Assembly: GCA_031291055.1 (NCBI GenBank)
Contig: JARLJU010000090.1
Coordinates: 1 to 64,000, forward strand
DNA from: Rudaea sp.
GTDB lineage: Bacteria; Pseudomonadota; Gammaproteobacteria; Xanthomonadales; Rhodanobacteraceae
Direction of reading: 5' to 3'
DNA: 64,000 nucleotides
The notes under the pieces were generated by a model, which was not told the origin of the DNA, ran no database searches, and was given only the letters and a program-made list of their open reading frames with translations. Positions 16,709-25,087 of this stretch are shown here, one piece after another (the first letter of the stretch is position 1; the number at the start of each line of letters is the position of its first letter). Made by a program: the position numbers and the translations under genes.

Positions 16709-17392
16709 TCAGGCCCGCTCCAACCGATACCCGTAGTTATAGATCGTCGACACCACAAGACCATTCTTCGGCCTCAGTACGAGGCTCGAGCGCAGCTTGC
16801 TCACGTAGGTCGCGAGGGTCGCGTCGTACTTGCGGTCTACCCCGCCCCAGATCCGCTTGATCATCACGTCCTTCGACACGATCCGGCCGACGTTCTCGAA
16901 CAGCATCAACGCCAGGTCAAATTCGCGCTGCGACAGCGCCACCTGCTTACCGTCCACCGTCGCCACCTGCGATCCGATATCGAGCGCGAACTTGCCGATC
17001 TCAACCGTTTTCGCGCGCTGCGTCTCCGGGTAGTACTTGCGCGCCTGCGCGCTCACGCGCGCAATCAGTTCACGCTCGCGCAGCGGTTTGATCAGGTAGT
17101 CGTCCGCGCCCTGGTTGAGGCCGAACACGATATCGTCTTCGCCGTCGTGCTGCGTCATCATGACAATGGGCAGCGTGTCGGCGAACGTCTCCCGCGCCCA
17201 CCGCATGACCTCGATGCCTGATTTTCCCGGCACGTCCCAGTCGAGCAGAAGCACGTCCACACGCTGCGAACGCACCAGTTCCATGAAACTGTCCCCGTCG
17301 TGCCGCACTTCGGTGTCGTAGCCGGCCTTGCTCAGCCAGCCCTCCACCATGCCCGCCTGGGTCACGATATCCTCGAGTATTCCGACAATCAT
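16709..17392 (-). CDS. OmpR-family DNA-binding response regulator
   Basis: Start moved to the ATG of MIVGILEDIVTQAG (227 residues). Receiver domain (1-120) has acidic pocket Glu7-Asp8, phospho-acceptor Asp51 in VLLLDWDVPGKSG, Thr80 and Lys102 (YLIKPL). The winged-helix output domain (about 128-225) ends with STIYNYGYRLE, typical of OmpR/PhoB proteins. It is the 3'-terminal regulatory gene of the secretion cluster, 13 bases after the last pseudopilin, so it is probably co-expressed with the machine. The CHASE2 histidine kinase at the other end of the chitin block is its likely partner (inference). Confidence 0.9.
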   Translation of the reverse strand: MIVGILEDIVTQAGMVEGWLSKAGYDTEVRHDGDSFMELVRSQRVDVLLLDWDVPGKSGIEVMRWARETFADTLPIVMMTQHDGEDDIVFGLNQGADDYLIKPLRERELIARVSAQARKYYPETQRAKTVEIGKFALDIGSQVATVDGKQVALSQREFDLALMLFENVGRIVSKDVMIKRIWGGVDRKYDATLATYVSKLRSSLVLRPKNGLVVSTIYNYGYRLERA

Positions 17393-17405
17393 ATTTCTTC
17401 CTATT

Positions 17406-17942
17406 TCAATGCGCCGACGCCGACGGACCGGCTCCCGCCCCGGGCCCGCCGGTGCCGTCGGGCCGGGTGACCGGCAAGTAAACAAAAGCCCAGTCGCTGT
17501 AGGCACCGCTGTCAGTGAATCCGTCGTACGCGTCGGGAAAGCCCTGGCGCTTCAGCGGACGACCCTGAGCCTCGCTGAACACACCCATTACTCCGCCGTC
17601 CGGGGATTTTACGATGCCCCAATTCGCCGAGCCGGTCATCGGATCAGCGAACACGCGCCGCAAATGCCGCTGCGTCTGCACGGTGCGGCGATCCTCCAGC
17701 AAATCTTCGAGCGACGCAGGATAGCGACTGCCTCCCGCCGCATTGTAGTAGCCCTCGATCGCAGCACGAAACTGATCGCCGACAAACAGCAACTGGGCCT
17801 CGCGGTCCCGCTGCTGGACCGTCGTCCACACACGCGCCGCCTGGGTCATCCCGAGCCCCACCACGGCCAGCAACAACAACACGCCGAGATAGGCGATGCC
17901 GCGCTGCTGGCGCAGCCTCCCGCGCACGTTACCAGTTCTCAT
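17406..17942 (-). CDS. Type II secretion pseudopilin-like protein (minor, atypical)
   Basis: Start taken at MRTGNVRGRLRQQRGIAYLGVLLLLAVVGLGM (178 residues); an ATG four codons earlier is possible. A short basic leader precedes a single hydrophobic helix, and the C-terminal region (GYYNAAGG..YPASLEDLLEDRR...LRRVFADPMTGSANWGIVKSPDG) is the periplasmic fold of GspG/H-like pseudopilins. The canonical Gly-Phe-x5-Glu cleavage site is degenerate (RGIAYLG, no Glu5), so peptidase processing may differ. It overlaps the preceding pseudopilin gene by 14 bases. The tail is Gly/Ala/Pro-rich. Confidence 0.75.
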   Translation of the reverse strand: MRTGNVRGRLRQQRGIAYLGVLLLLAVVGLGMTQAARVWTTVQQRDREAQLLFVGDQFRAAIEGYYNAAGGSRYPASLEDLLEDRRTVQTQRHLRRVFADPMTGSANWGIVKSPDGGVMGVFSEAQGRPLKRQGFPDAYDGFTDSGAYSDWAFVYLPVTRPDGTGGPGAGAGPSASAH

Positions 17943-18318
17943 AGACGCTTCCATCGAGCGCGCGCCCCTTCGCGCCGCTCTTCACGTTGGCGATGCCGCC
18001 GATCTCACCCGCTTGCGAAATCCACGAGCCGCGCTTGCCGGTCAAGGGATCGAGCGGCACCTCCCGCAAGTAGCGGTTTTCAACGAGCGTGTCAAGCGAA
18101 TCGGGATTGCGGCCGTGGTCCGCCCGGTAATCGTCGATCGATTGCCGCAATGTGTTCAGGTTGTGGCGCAACACGGTTTCCTTCGCCCGGTCGGTCTGTT
18201 TCAGATAGCCGGGCGCGACGAACGCGGTGAGCGCCGCGATGATTGCCATCACCACCAGCAACTCGACCAACGTGAAGCCGGCCGCTCGCCGCCTACCAGT
18301 GGTTGTACTGTATGCCAT
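17929..18318 (-). CDS. GspG-like pseudopilin
   Basis: Start at MAYSTTTGRRRAAGFTLVELLVVMAIIAALTAFVAP (129 residues). This is a textbook class III (prepilin) leader with cleavage at AG-FTLVE. After the helix comes LRQSIDDYRADHGRNPDSLDTLVENRYLREVPLDPLTGKRGSW, the conserved pseudopilin body. It should be processed by a prepilin peptidase encoded elsewhere and join the pseudopilus. The start lies 26 bases inside the upstream pseudopilin gene, which implies coupled translation. The long N-terminal extension in the ORF track is an out-of-frame shadow. Confidence 0.88.
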   Translation of the reverse strand: MAYSTTTGRRRAAGFTLVELLVVMAIIAALTAFVAPGYLKQTDRAKETVLRHNLNTLRQSIDDYRADHGRNPDSLDTLVENRYLREVPLDPLTGKRGSWISQAGEIGGIANVKSGAKGRALDGSVYENW

Positions 18319-18781
18319 TGAGGCCCTCCTTTCGATTGGTCGAGCGGATGTCAAAGACATCTGCTCCGGACGAAAAAGACTTAGGATCGCTCGCGTAGCT
18401 GCGGGTTTCCCACATGTCCTCGGGCGCCTTGCCACTGCACTCGCACATCGGGTCCACAGGAATCTTGCGCAGAAAATAGAGCCGCGCGCCATTCGGCGAT
18501 TTGCGGTCCTCGACGCCATCCACCAGCGCGCGCAGATCCGGCGGATAGCCGCTTGCATCGATGCTGCGCTCGATATGCCCCGCGTCGGCCGCCCGCTTGT
18601 AGGCGTCCAGCGCCGAACGCAGCACGATCAGTGAACGCCGCAGTTCGGCTTCGTCCGAGCGCCGCTTGACAAGGTCCGTCAGCGGCATCGCGACGCTCGC
18701 GAGGAGCGCCAGCAGCGACAGCGCGACAAGCAGCTCGATCAACGTGAAACCGTGCGACCGGGCACGTGTGGCAGCCGTCAT
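18293..18781 (-). CDS. GspG/GspH-like pseudopilin
   Basis: Start at MTAATRARSHGFTLIELLVALSLLALLASVAMP, 162 residues, whose ATG overlaps the secretin stop by four bases (18778-18781). A canonical prepilin leader (HG-FTLIE) is followed by LIVLRSALDAYKRAADAGHIERSIDASGYPPDLRALVDGVED and a body with PVDPMCECSGK. Two cysteines may form a disulfide. It is one of four pseudopilins in this locus and probably a minor one. Confidence 0.88.
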   Translation of the reverse strand: MTAATRARSHGFTLIELLVALSLLALLASVAMPLTDLVKRRSDEAELRRSLIVLRSALDAYKRAADAGHIERSIDASGYPPDLRALVDGVEDRKSPNGARLYFLRKIPVDPMCECSGKAPEDMWETRSYASDPKSFSSGADVFDIRSTNRKEGLNGIQYNHW

Positions 18782-21036
18782 GCGAGCCCCCTCGTGCGCG
18801 CCGTCACATGCAGCGAATCGGCATACAGGGCCGGCGCAGCATTGCGGTCGCCCGACATTCCCGCGACCAGCGACACAACGGAGCCGATCCACGCGCGCAC
18901 GGCCGCCATCACGCCGCCTTGCTGCGGCTTGGCCGGCACTGCCCCCATGTTCCTGGTCGGCACGTCGTATGCCTTCGCTGCCGCGTCTGCGGGCGGGCCA
19001 CCCGCGGTTGTGCGCTCGAACCCCGGTAGCATCGCGCTCCCGGCGCGCGTGCGCACCATCCCGAACCCTCGCCCGTCTGGCTTGCCCGCCGGCGCATCGG
19101 CAGCGCGGGCTGCCGGGTTCGCCGCCGGTTGCGCTGCCGGCTCCGCCGCGCCGGCAGCGGTGCCAGGCTGGGCAACCACACCGCCTCCGGCGCTCGTCCG
19201 CGGCTCGATGGGCGCATCGAGATCCGGGCCGCTGGCGGGGGTCTCCCGAGCGGGGGTCTCCCGAGCCGGTGCCACGGAAATGGAGTCGAGTGTCAGCGCC
19301 TCGGTGGTCACGCGCGACTCGGTGCCTGACAGGAACGTCGTTACGGCCGACGTCGGCAGGTCGAGGTTGCGCTCGATATGCGGCGTAATCAGCAGCACGA
19401 TCTCCGTGCGCTCGTTGCTCCGGCCGTTCGAGCCGAACAGCCGTCCAATCCCCGGCAGCTTCGACACCCCAGGCAGGCCCGCGACGTTCTCGCTCTCGTT
19501 GCGCTTGACGAGACCGGCGAGAATCTGCGTTTCACCGTTCTTGGCCGTCATCAGCGTTTCCGCATTGCGCGTGCCAAGCGAGTAGGCGACGAGTCCCGTC
19601 TTCGTCGTTTCCTTCGACAGGATGCTGCTGACTTCCATGTTGACCTTGACACTCACCTCGTCGTCGAGACTGATGCGCGGCTCCACTTTCAGCATCAGGC
19701 CGACGTCCTGGTAGCTCACCGACTCGGTCACGACGCCGTTCGCGTTCGTCGTTGTGACGATCGGCACCCGCTCGCCAATCTTGATGTTGGCCTTCTCCAT
19801 GTTTCGCACGCGGATCTTCGGGTTGGCGAGCGTCGTGGTCTTGCCCTGCTTCTGCAGCATGTCGATCGCCATCGCAAGCGCACCCGATTCGCTCGACACG
19901 CCGATCCGATCCCGGTTGATGCGTATCAGGTCGCCGAGCGTCAGCAGCCCGCCGTCGACGCCACTGAGCGCGTTGAACTGGACCTTGCCGGGGTACTGGA
20001 CGCCGAGATCAAGGCTGTCGTTCATATTGACTTCCAGCACCTGCACGTCGAGCGTCACCTCGGACTGGGGGATGTCGAGTCCCATCACCACGCGCTCCGC
20101 GACCTGAATCGTCTCGGGCGTGTCGCGAATGACGACCGCGTTCACCCGCTCATCGACGTACACATCCTTAGGCTTGATCATCTGGCGCAACGCGCCCATC
20201 ACCGATTTCGCGTCGGCATGGGACAGGAAGAAGGTGCGGATCGCAAACTCCTGGTAGTTGCGCGCCTTCTCCGGCTGAGACGGATAGATCAGCAGCGTGT
20301 GCTGGTCGAGCACCTTCTTCTCGAGCTGGTTCGTGCGCAGCAGCAGGTTGATCGCGTCCTCGGCCGTCGTGCGCTCCGCCAGCAGCGTAGCGGGCTGATC
20401 GGTCTGCACGTCGCGATCGAACACGAAGTTCACGCCAGACACGCGCGAAATCACTTCGAAGACATTCGCCAGCGGCTGCGCGCGGAAATTCAGCGACACT
20501 GGCTTGCGCAGCGCGTCCGACAACTGGGGGCGCGCCGACCGGCTCGCCTGCGTCGAGCGCAGAAGTTCGTCGCGCACGCGTTTCGCCTGAGCGTGATTTG
20601 GCTGCTCGGCCAGAATCCGCTGCACGATGTCGAGAGATTCCTGCGGCCGCTCCTTGCCGAGGCGCTGCGCGCGCTCCAGGTCGATCGCCGCCTGCCGGCG
20701 GCGCTCGATCTGGGCAAGCTCCTGGCGCGCCTTGAAATTGCCCGCGTCCTCGGCAAGCACGTTGTTCAGGCGGTCGATCGCGGCCGTATAGTTACCCAGC
20801 GCGCCTTGCCGATCGGCCTCCTTGAGTTCCGCGCGGACGTAGTCCTGCCGGCTGAGCTCGACTTTCGTCGTCAGCTGGATGTCGTCCGGCGCGGTCTGCT
20901 TCTGTTGCTGCAGCGCGCTCAGCCGATCGGCGGGCGTCGCCGCGCCGGCGGCCGGTGCGGCGTTGAAAGGCAAACTCGCGCATCCGGCCATGGCGAGCGC
21001 CGCGAGCAAAATCAAAATACGGGTGGTACTTTTCAT
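18778..21036 (-). CDS. Secretin with TPR-like N-terminus (GspD / MshL-PilQ type)
   Basis: Start at MKSTTRILILLAALAMAGCAS (lipobox AMAGC), five codons into the track ORF, giving 752 residues. Residues ~60-170 are TPR-like helices (YTAAIDRLNNVLAEDAGNFKARQELAQIERR). Next come an STN-type domain (VSLNFRAQPLANVFEVISRVSGVNFVF), one N1/NolW domain and the secretin core with VPIVTTTNANGVVTESVSYQDVGLMLKVEPRIS and GETQILAGLVKRNESENVAGLPGVSKLPGIGRLFG. The outer-membrane pore is thus complete. A long Ala/Pro-rich tail of about 190 residues follows the core, including a tandem PARET repeat, and is unusual for GspD. The lipobox and TPR resemble MSHA/type IV pilus secretins more than classical GspD. Confidence 0.92.
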   Translation of the reverse strand: MKSTTRILILLAALAMAGCASLPFNAAPAAGAATPADRLSALQQQKQTAPDDIQLTTKVELSRQDYVRAELKEADRQGALGNYTAAIDRLNNVLAEDAGNFKARQELAQIERRRQAAIDLERAQRLGKERPQESLDIVQRILAEQPNHAQAKRVRDELLRSTQASRSARPQLSDALRKPVSLNFRAQPLANVFEVISRVSGVNFVFDRDVQTDQPATLLAERTTAEDAINLLLRTNQLEKKVLDQHTLLIYPSQPEKARNYQEFAIRTFFLSHADAKSVMGALRQMIKPKDVYVDERVNAVVIRDTPETIQVAERVVMGLDIPQSEVTLDVQVLEVNMNDSLDLGVQYPGKVQFNALSGVDGGLLTLGDLIRINRDRIGVSSESGALAMAIDMLQKQGKTTTLANPKIRVRNMEKANIKIGERVPIVTTTNANGVVTESVSYQDVGLMLKVEPRISLDDEVSVKVNMEVSSILSKETTKTGLVAYSLGTRNAETLMTAKNGETQILAGLVKRNESENVAGLPGVSKLPGIGRLFGSNGRSNERTEIVLLITPHIERNLDLPTSAVTTFLSGTESRVTTEALTLDSISVAPARETPARETPASGPDLDAPIEPRTSAGGGVVAQPGTAAGAAEPAAQPAANPAARAADAPAGKPDGRGFGMVRTRAGSAMLPGFERTTAGGPPADAAAKAYDVPTRNMGAVPAKPQQGGVMAAVRAWIGSVVSLVAGMSGDRNAAPALYADSLHVTARTRGLA

Positions 21037-21067
21037 GATGTTGTCCGTCACACGGTCGATATTGAGG

Positions 21068-21565
21068 TCATGGATTCTGGCCCGGGGCGAGCAGCTCGAA
21101 TTCCGTCTTGTCTTCGGCCACGATCACCGCGCCTTTCGGCCCCAGCGACTTGAGGCGATAGCCGTTTGCAATCTCGCGGCCTGGCAGCACGGCGTCGCGG
21201 ACGTCGCAGCTCGCTTCGCAAAGCAGGAAGACCTGTTGCATCCCTTCCAGCACGACGACGCGCCGGCTGTTCTCGCGCCATTCTCCGGTCACCTCGAAGG
21301 GCGCCTGCACAGTCCGCTCGGGCTCAATCGGGGCATCGAGCGCCGGCGCTTCAGGCTCCGGCGCTTCGACAGGCGCGGGCGCGGCGGCGGGCGCGGGCTC
21401 CGCGCCGAGCGACGCCCAGCTCTGCGCCGGAAACACGTCGACCATCGGCTGGGCGATCTCGCCGGGGGTTGCCTGGCCTTCCTGCGCGAGGCCCTGGCCG
21501 GCGGCGCACGCCACCGCGAACGCGAGCGCCGCGGCGAGACATGGGGAAAACGGTGCGCGCTTCAT
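21068..21565 (-). CDS. PilP/MshK-like periplasmic assembly protein
   Basis: 165 residues. Signal peptide MKRAPFSPCLAAALAFAVACAAGQGLA; then an Ala/Pro-rich spacer (about 45-90) and a small beta-rich domain (FEVTGEWRENSRRVVVLEGMQQVFLLCEASCDVRDAVLPGREIANGYRLKSLGPKGAVIVAEDKTEFELLA). This resembles the HR domain of PilP/GspC, which contacts the secretin periplasmic part; its position directly before the secretin gene agrees. The start overlaps the upstream PilO-like stop by four bases. The assignment is by layout and fold pattern, not by a diagnostic motif. Confidence 0.7.
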   Translation of the reverse strand: MKRAPFSPCLAAALAFAVACAAGQGLAQEGQATPGEIAQPMVDVFPAQSWASLGAEPAPAAAPAPVEAPEPEAPALDAPIEPERTVQAPFEVTGEWRENSRRVVVLEGMQQVFLLCEASCDVRDAVLPGREIANGYRLKSLGPKGAVIVAEDKTEFELLAPGQNP

Positions 21566-22116
21566 GTGTCCGGCCCCAGCAGGCTCACCCGCATATCAAT
21601 GCTGATGAGCGGGTTCTCGATCTTGTCGCGCTCGATCGACACGCTCTCGATGCGCACCATCGGCTGATCCGCGATCGCCCGCATGGCCTCGCGCAAGCCC
21701 GTGTAGCTCCCGCTCGCCGCGATACCGATCGTGAGCCGCCGCAGCTTGCCCTTGGCTTCGATTTCGCGGCGATACGTCGCCTGCTCTCGCTCCAGCCCAT
21801 GCTGCGCGAGAATCTGGAATATGGAGTAGGCCTGCTCGCTGTTTCTCAATTGCTGCACTTCCTGCAGCGTCATGCCGGTGCCGCGCGCCTGCGCCTGCAG
21901 CTTTGGCAGCGCGGCCAGCTCTTTCGCGCGCGCCGAGCGCTCCGCCTCTAGATGCGCCCTTTCAGGCTGCAGATAGCCGGCGTGCATGCCAAGCATGCCG
22001 ACGCCCAGCGCGGCCGCCAGCATCCCCGACGTGCCAAGCCGCCGCGCCGCGACGCCTGCGCCCCAGCGCAGCCGTGCGCAGAGCCCTGCCATATCGATGG
22101 CTTTCAGATTTTTCAT
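21562..22116 (-). CDS. PilO/MshJ-like inner-membrane assembly protein
   Basis: Start at MKNLKAIDMAGLCARLRWGAG, 184 residues, chosen because its ATG overlaps the PilN-like stop (22113-22116). One membrane helix (about 30-48), a coiled coil (EAERSARAKELAALPKLQAQARG) and a ferredoxin-like C-terminal domain (LRRLTIGIAASGSYTGLREAMRAIADQPMVRIESVSIERDKIENPLISIDMRVSLLG) match the PilO/GspM architecture. The 397-residue track ORF is a read-through in the wrong reading of upstream genes. Confidence 0.75.
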   Translation of the reverse strand: MKNLKAIDMAGLCARLRWGAGVAARRLGTSGMLAAALGVGMLGMHAGYLQPERAHLEAERSARAKELAALPKLQAQARGTGMTLQEVQQLRNSEQAYSIFQILAQHGLEREQATYRREIEAKGKLRRLTIGIAASGSYTGLREAMRAIADQPMVRIESVSIERDKIENPLISIDMRVSLLGPDT

Positions 22117-22643
22117 GGATGCTCCAGACTCAGGCTGAAGTGGTAGATGTTCTTGCCGTCTTCCGCTTTGGTGCGGTGCTGCAGCAGGCCGATCTTGCGG
22201 TCCGGATGACGGTCGTTCAGGCGCTCGACGAAGATGTAGATATGCGAAAGATCCGCCGCGCCACCCTCGATACGCGCTTCGCGCCCGGCCTTCTCGACCG
22301 TCAGTGTCTGCAGGGCGATCTGCGGCGTCCAGGCGTGCTCGATCCAGTCGATGACCGGCAGCCCCGAACCGGTAGCGCTCCCCTGCTGCTCGGCCAGGAT
22401 GCGCTCGATGCGTCGCTGTTCCGGCGTCATCTGCTTCTGCCGGAGCCGCTCCCGCTCGACGGTGCGCTGGCGCTGCTCGATGCGGCTCTCCGCGCTTTCG
22501 ACCTCGTCGCGAATCTGGTCGACGTTCGACCATTCGTTCGAGACAAAGACGCCCGTCAACGCCGCGCAGCACAGCGCGATGGCCACCCAGGATGTCAAGC
22601 CGCCGCGCGCACGCACAAAATCCACATCGCCCAGGCCTTTCAT
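22113..22643 (-). CDS. PilN/GspL-C-like inner-membrane assembly protein
   Basis: Start at MKGLGDVDFVRARGGLTSWVAIALCCAALTGVFV (176 residues), ATG overlapping the PilM-like stop (22640-22643). A short cytoplasmic segment, one membrane helix (about 17-36), a coiled coil (ESAESRIEQRQRTVERERLRQKQ) and a periplasmic ferredoxin-like domain give the PilN layout. With the actin-like protein encoded before it, it corresponds to a split GspL, as in type IV pilus and MSHA systems. Confidence 0.75.
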   Translation of the reverse strand: MKGLGDVDFVRARGGLTSWVAIALCCAALTGVFVSNEWSNVDQIRDEVESAESRIEQRQRTVERERLRQKQMTPEQRRIERILAEQQGSATGSGLPVIDWIEHAWTPQIALQTLTVEKAGREARIEGGAADLSHIYIFVERLNDRHPDRKIGLLQHRTKAEDGKNIYHFSLSLEHP

Positions 22644-23419
22644 GCTCCGCCCTCCGCCGACGTCGCCGCCCCCGCCAACTCCGCCGGCATGCCGTCGAGC
22701 AACGTGACCCCGGCCATGTCCGGCAGCGGCATGGACACACCGAACGTGCTCGCATACACCACGTCCGTAGCGCGCTGCCCGCCCATCAGTGCCGCGGCAG
22801 TGAGCCACTCCTCGATATGCCCGCCGCCGAGCCGCGGCAGCGTGATCGCATCGGCCCACTCTCCGGCGCGACGGAACAGGCAGGTGCCAACGCGCGGCTG
22901 CAGCAGCGCGAACCGATAGTCGTCACCGACGAGCCGCCGACCGTGCATGCACAGCGACGCCGACAACGCATCGCGGCAGCTGACGGTCCGCCAGCCCGCA
23001 GCGCGGCTCACGTCCGCTAGTGCCTCCAGCGTTGCCTCGCAGGCCGCCACCGCAAGACGCGCGCGACCGTAGGGCGCGTCCTCGATGCGGATGCGCAGCG
23101 CGCCGCGCTGCGCGCGCGCGGCGAACAGCGAGCGCGCGTACGCGTCCCACGCCGAGGCGGACAGCACGCCGTCCTGCCAGGGCACCACCACGCAGTGCGT
23201 CCACGGATACCCGACGATGATTTGCAGGCGGTTCTGCATCGGCAGACGCGCCCTCGGCAGATCGCCGAGCACGGCGGCGAGCGCATCGGCCGGGCGGCCG
23301 CCGTGCTCGACCACGACGCGGGGCACGCCGTCTCGCCGCAGTTGCCAGCCGGGCCCCGCCCAGACACGCAGTGTGCCGGCGTCCAGCACCACGACAGCGT
23401 TATTCCAGGGCGATCGCAC
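22640..23419 (-). CDS. PilM/MshI-like cytoplasmic assembly protein
   Basis: 259 residues without membrane helix. It begins NNAVVVLDAGTLRVWAGPGWQL, like the phosphate-1 strand of actin-like PilM/GspL cytoplasmic domains, and contains RLAVAACEATLEALADVSRAAGWRTVSCRDALSASLCMHGRRLVG. The protein would bind the assembly ATPase and the PilN-like tail. The start overlaps the ATPase stop by 20 bases. Nucleotide-binding residues are not obvious, so the call depends mostly on position. Confidence 0.7.
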   Translation of the reverse strand: MRSPWNNAVVVLDAGTLRVWAGPGWQLRRDGVPRVVVEHGGRPADALAAVLGDLPRARLPMQNRLQIIVGYPWTHCVVVPWQDGVLSASAWDAYARSLFAARAQRGALRIRIEDAPYGRARLAVAACEATLEALADVSRAAGWRTVSCRDALSASLCMHGRRLVGDDYRFALLQPRVGTCLFRRAGEWADAITLPRLGGGHIEEWLTAAALMGGQRATDVVYASTFGVSMPLPDMAGVTLLDGMPAELAGAATSAEGGA

Positions 23420-25034
23420 GCTGCACCTCCTGAAACGTAGTCTGCCGCGCGCGAATCGCGGCTAGCCCTGCATCACGGATCGACTGATAGTCGACGCTAT
23501 TCTCGAGCGCGCGCGCCCGTTTTTCGATCGATCGCTCCAGGAGCGCGGCCTTGATCTGCGCATCGAGCGTCAGCACCTCCGCCAGGCCGATCCGGCCGTG
23601 ATAGCCAGTACCGCGGCAGGCTTCGCAGCCGGGGCCCGGCCCTACGGCCTGCTTGAGTTCCGCGAGCGGCGCATCGGTGAGATCGGCGCCACCCGCTTGC
23701 GCACCACCGCATCGCGTGCAGATCCGCCGCACGAGCCGCTGCGAGACGACGCCATTGAGCGCCTCGAGGAACGTCGAAGGCTCGACACCCATGTAGATGA
23801 AGCGGTCGATCACGCTGAACCCGTCGTTCGCGTGAACGGTCGACAGCACGCGGTGGCCGGTGAGCGCCGACTGCACCGCGATCGATGCGGTTTCCTCGTC
23901 GCGGATCTCGCCGACCATCACGGTGTCCGGATCATGACGAAGGATCGAGCGCAGCCCGCGCGCGAACGTGAGTCCCTTTCGCTCGTTGACGGGAATCTGC
24001 AGCACGCCCTTCAGCTCGTACTCGACGGGATCCTCGATCGTGATGATCTTGTCGTCACCCGTGTTGACCTCGGATAGCACCGCGTACAACGTTGTCGACT
24101 TGCCGCTGCCTGTCGGCCCGGTCACGAGCATCAGCCCGTAGGGGAGATGCGCGAGCGTACGCACACGGCGGGCCGTGTGCGCATCGAAGCCCAGCACGTC
24201 GAGGCTGACATCGTCCCCGCGCTGCGACTTGTCCAGCACCCGCATCACCGCGTTCTCACCATAGGTTCCGGGAATGATCGAGACGCGAAAGTCGATCTCG
24301 CGGCCCTGCAAGACAACCTTGAAGCGGCCGTCCTGTGGCACCCGTTTTTCTGCGATATCGAGCGTGGACAGCACCTTGAGCCGCGACATCGTCTGCGCCG
24401 CTGCCTCGAGCCCTGGAATGTGGCGGATTGACTGCAGCACGCCGTCGATCCGGTAGCGGATCGACAGGCCGTCGGGCACCGCCTCCAGGTGAATGTCGCT
24501 AGCGCGGCATTGCAGCGCGTCGTAGAGCGTCGTATTGACGAGGCGGATGATCGGGCTCTCGTCCTTGGCAATGCTCGCGAGCGAGATCGACTCGATCGCC
24601 TGCGCGAGCGAGTCGCCCTGCGCATCGATCGTCATGCCATCCATTAGCCGCTCGTTCGATTCGACGTCGGCGAGCAGGCGTTCGACTTCGCCCGGCACGC
24701 TCATCGCGACGCAGACCGGCTGCGCGCCGAAACGCGCGAGCAATTCGTCCCGCACGTGGCGCGCGAACGGATCGGCGACGACGATGGACGGCTCACCGTC
24801 GATTTCCACCGGCAGCACGCGCAAGGTGAGCGCGTCGTGCAACGGCAGCAGGTCGAAGCGCGTCGGCGCGGTACGCAGCGTTTCGGGATCGACGGCGCTG
24901 ATGCCGAGGCATGCAGCCACTTCGCCGAGAGACGATGGCTCTGCCGTCACCAGACCGCTCAGATACTCCACGTGCCCGACACCCGATGCTTCGGATTCCG
25001 CCTGCCAGCGTTGAAGGATGTTTTCCGGTTTCAT
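23400..25034 (-). CDS. Secretion/pilus assembly ATPase, GspE/PilB family
   Basis: 544 residues. N-terminal GspE N1-like domain (about 1-130), then ASDIHLEAVPDGLSIRYRIDGVLQ, Walker A GPTGSGKST, Asp box ITIEDPVEYELKGVLQIPVNE, Walker B RHDPDTVMVGEIRDEETASIAVQSALTGHRVLSTVHAND and His box. The zinc tetracysteine CTRCGG...CEACRGTGYHGR is present, a GspE/PilB feature absent from PilT. It is the extension/secretion motor on the cytoplasmic face. It starts 53 bases after the GspF gene. Confidence 0.95.
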   Translation of the reverse strand: MKPENILQRWQAESEASGVGHVEYLSGLVTAEPSSLGEVAACLGISAVDPETLRTAPTRFDLLPLHDALTLRVLPVEIDGEPSIVVADPFARHVRDELLARFGAQPVCVAMSVPGEVERLLADVESNERLMDGMTIDAQGDSLAQAIESISLASIAKDESPIIRLVNTTLYDALQCRASDIHLEAVPDGLSIRYRIDGVLQSIRHIPGLEAAAQTMSRLKVLSTLDIAEKRVPQDGRFKVVLQGREIDFRVSIIPGTYGENAVMRVLDKSQRGDDVSLDVLGFDAHTARRVRTLAHLPYGLMLVTGPTGSGKSTTLYAVLSEVNTGDDKIITIEDPVEYELKGVLQIPVNERKGLTFARGLRSILRHDPDTVMVGEIRDEETASIAVQSALTGHRVLSTVHANDGFSVIDRFIYMGVEPSTFLEALNGVVSQRLVRRICTRCGGAQAGGADLTDAPLAELKQAVGPGPGCEACRGTGYHGRIGLAEVLTLDAQIKAALLERSIEKRARALENSVDYQSIRDAGLAAIRARQTTFQEVQRAIALE

Positions 25035-25087
25035 TCAGTATTCTCCTGTTGAGCAGCGGGATCGCATGAGGCCGGCAGGCCCGCCTG

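Noticed and set aside
19378-21153. 591-residue plus-strand ORF over the secretin gene
   Set aside because: Antisense to an unmistakable secretin; His/Arg-rich shadow with no domain.
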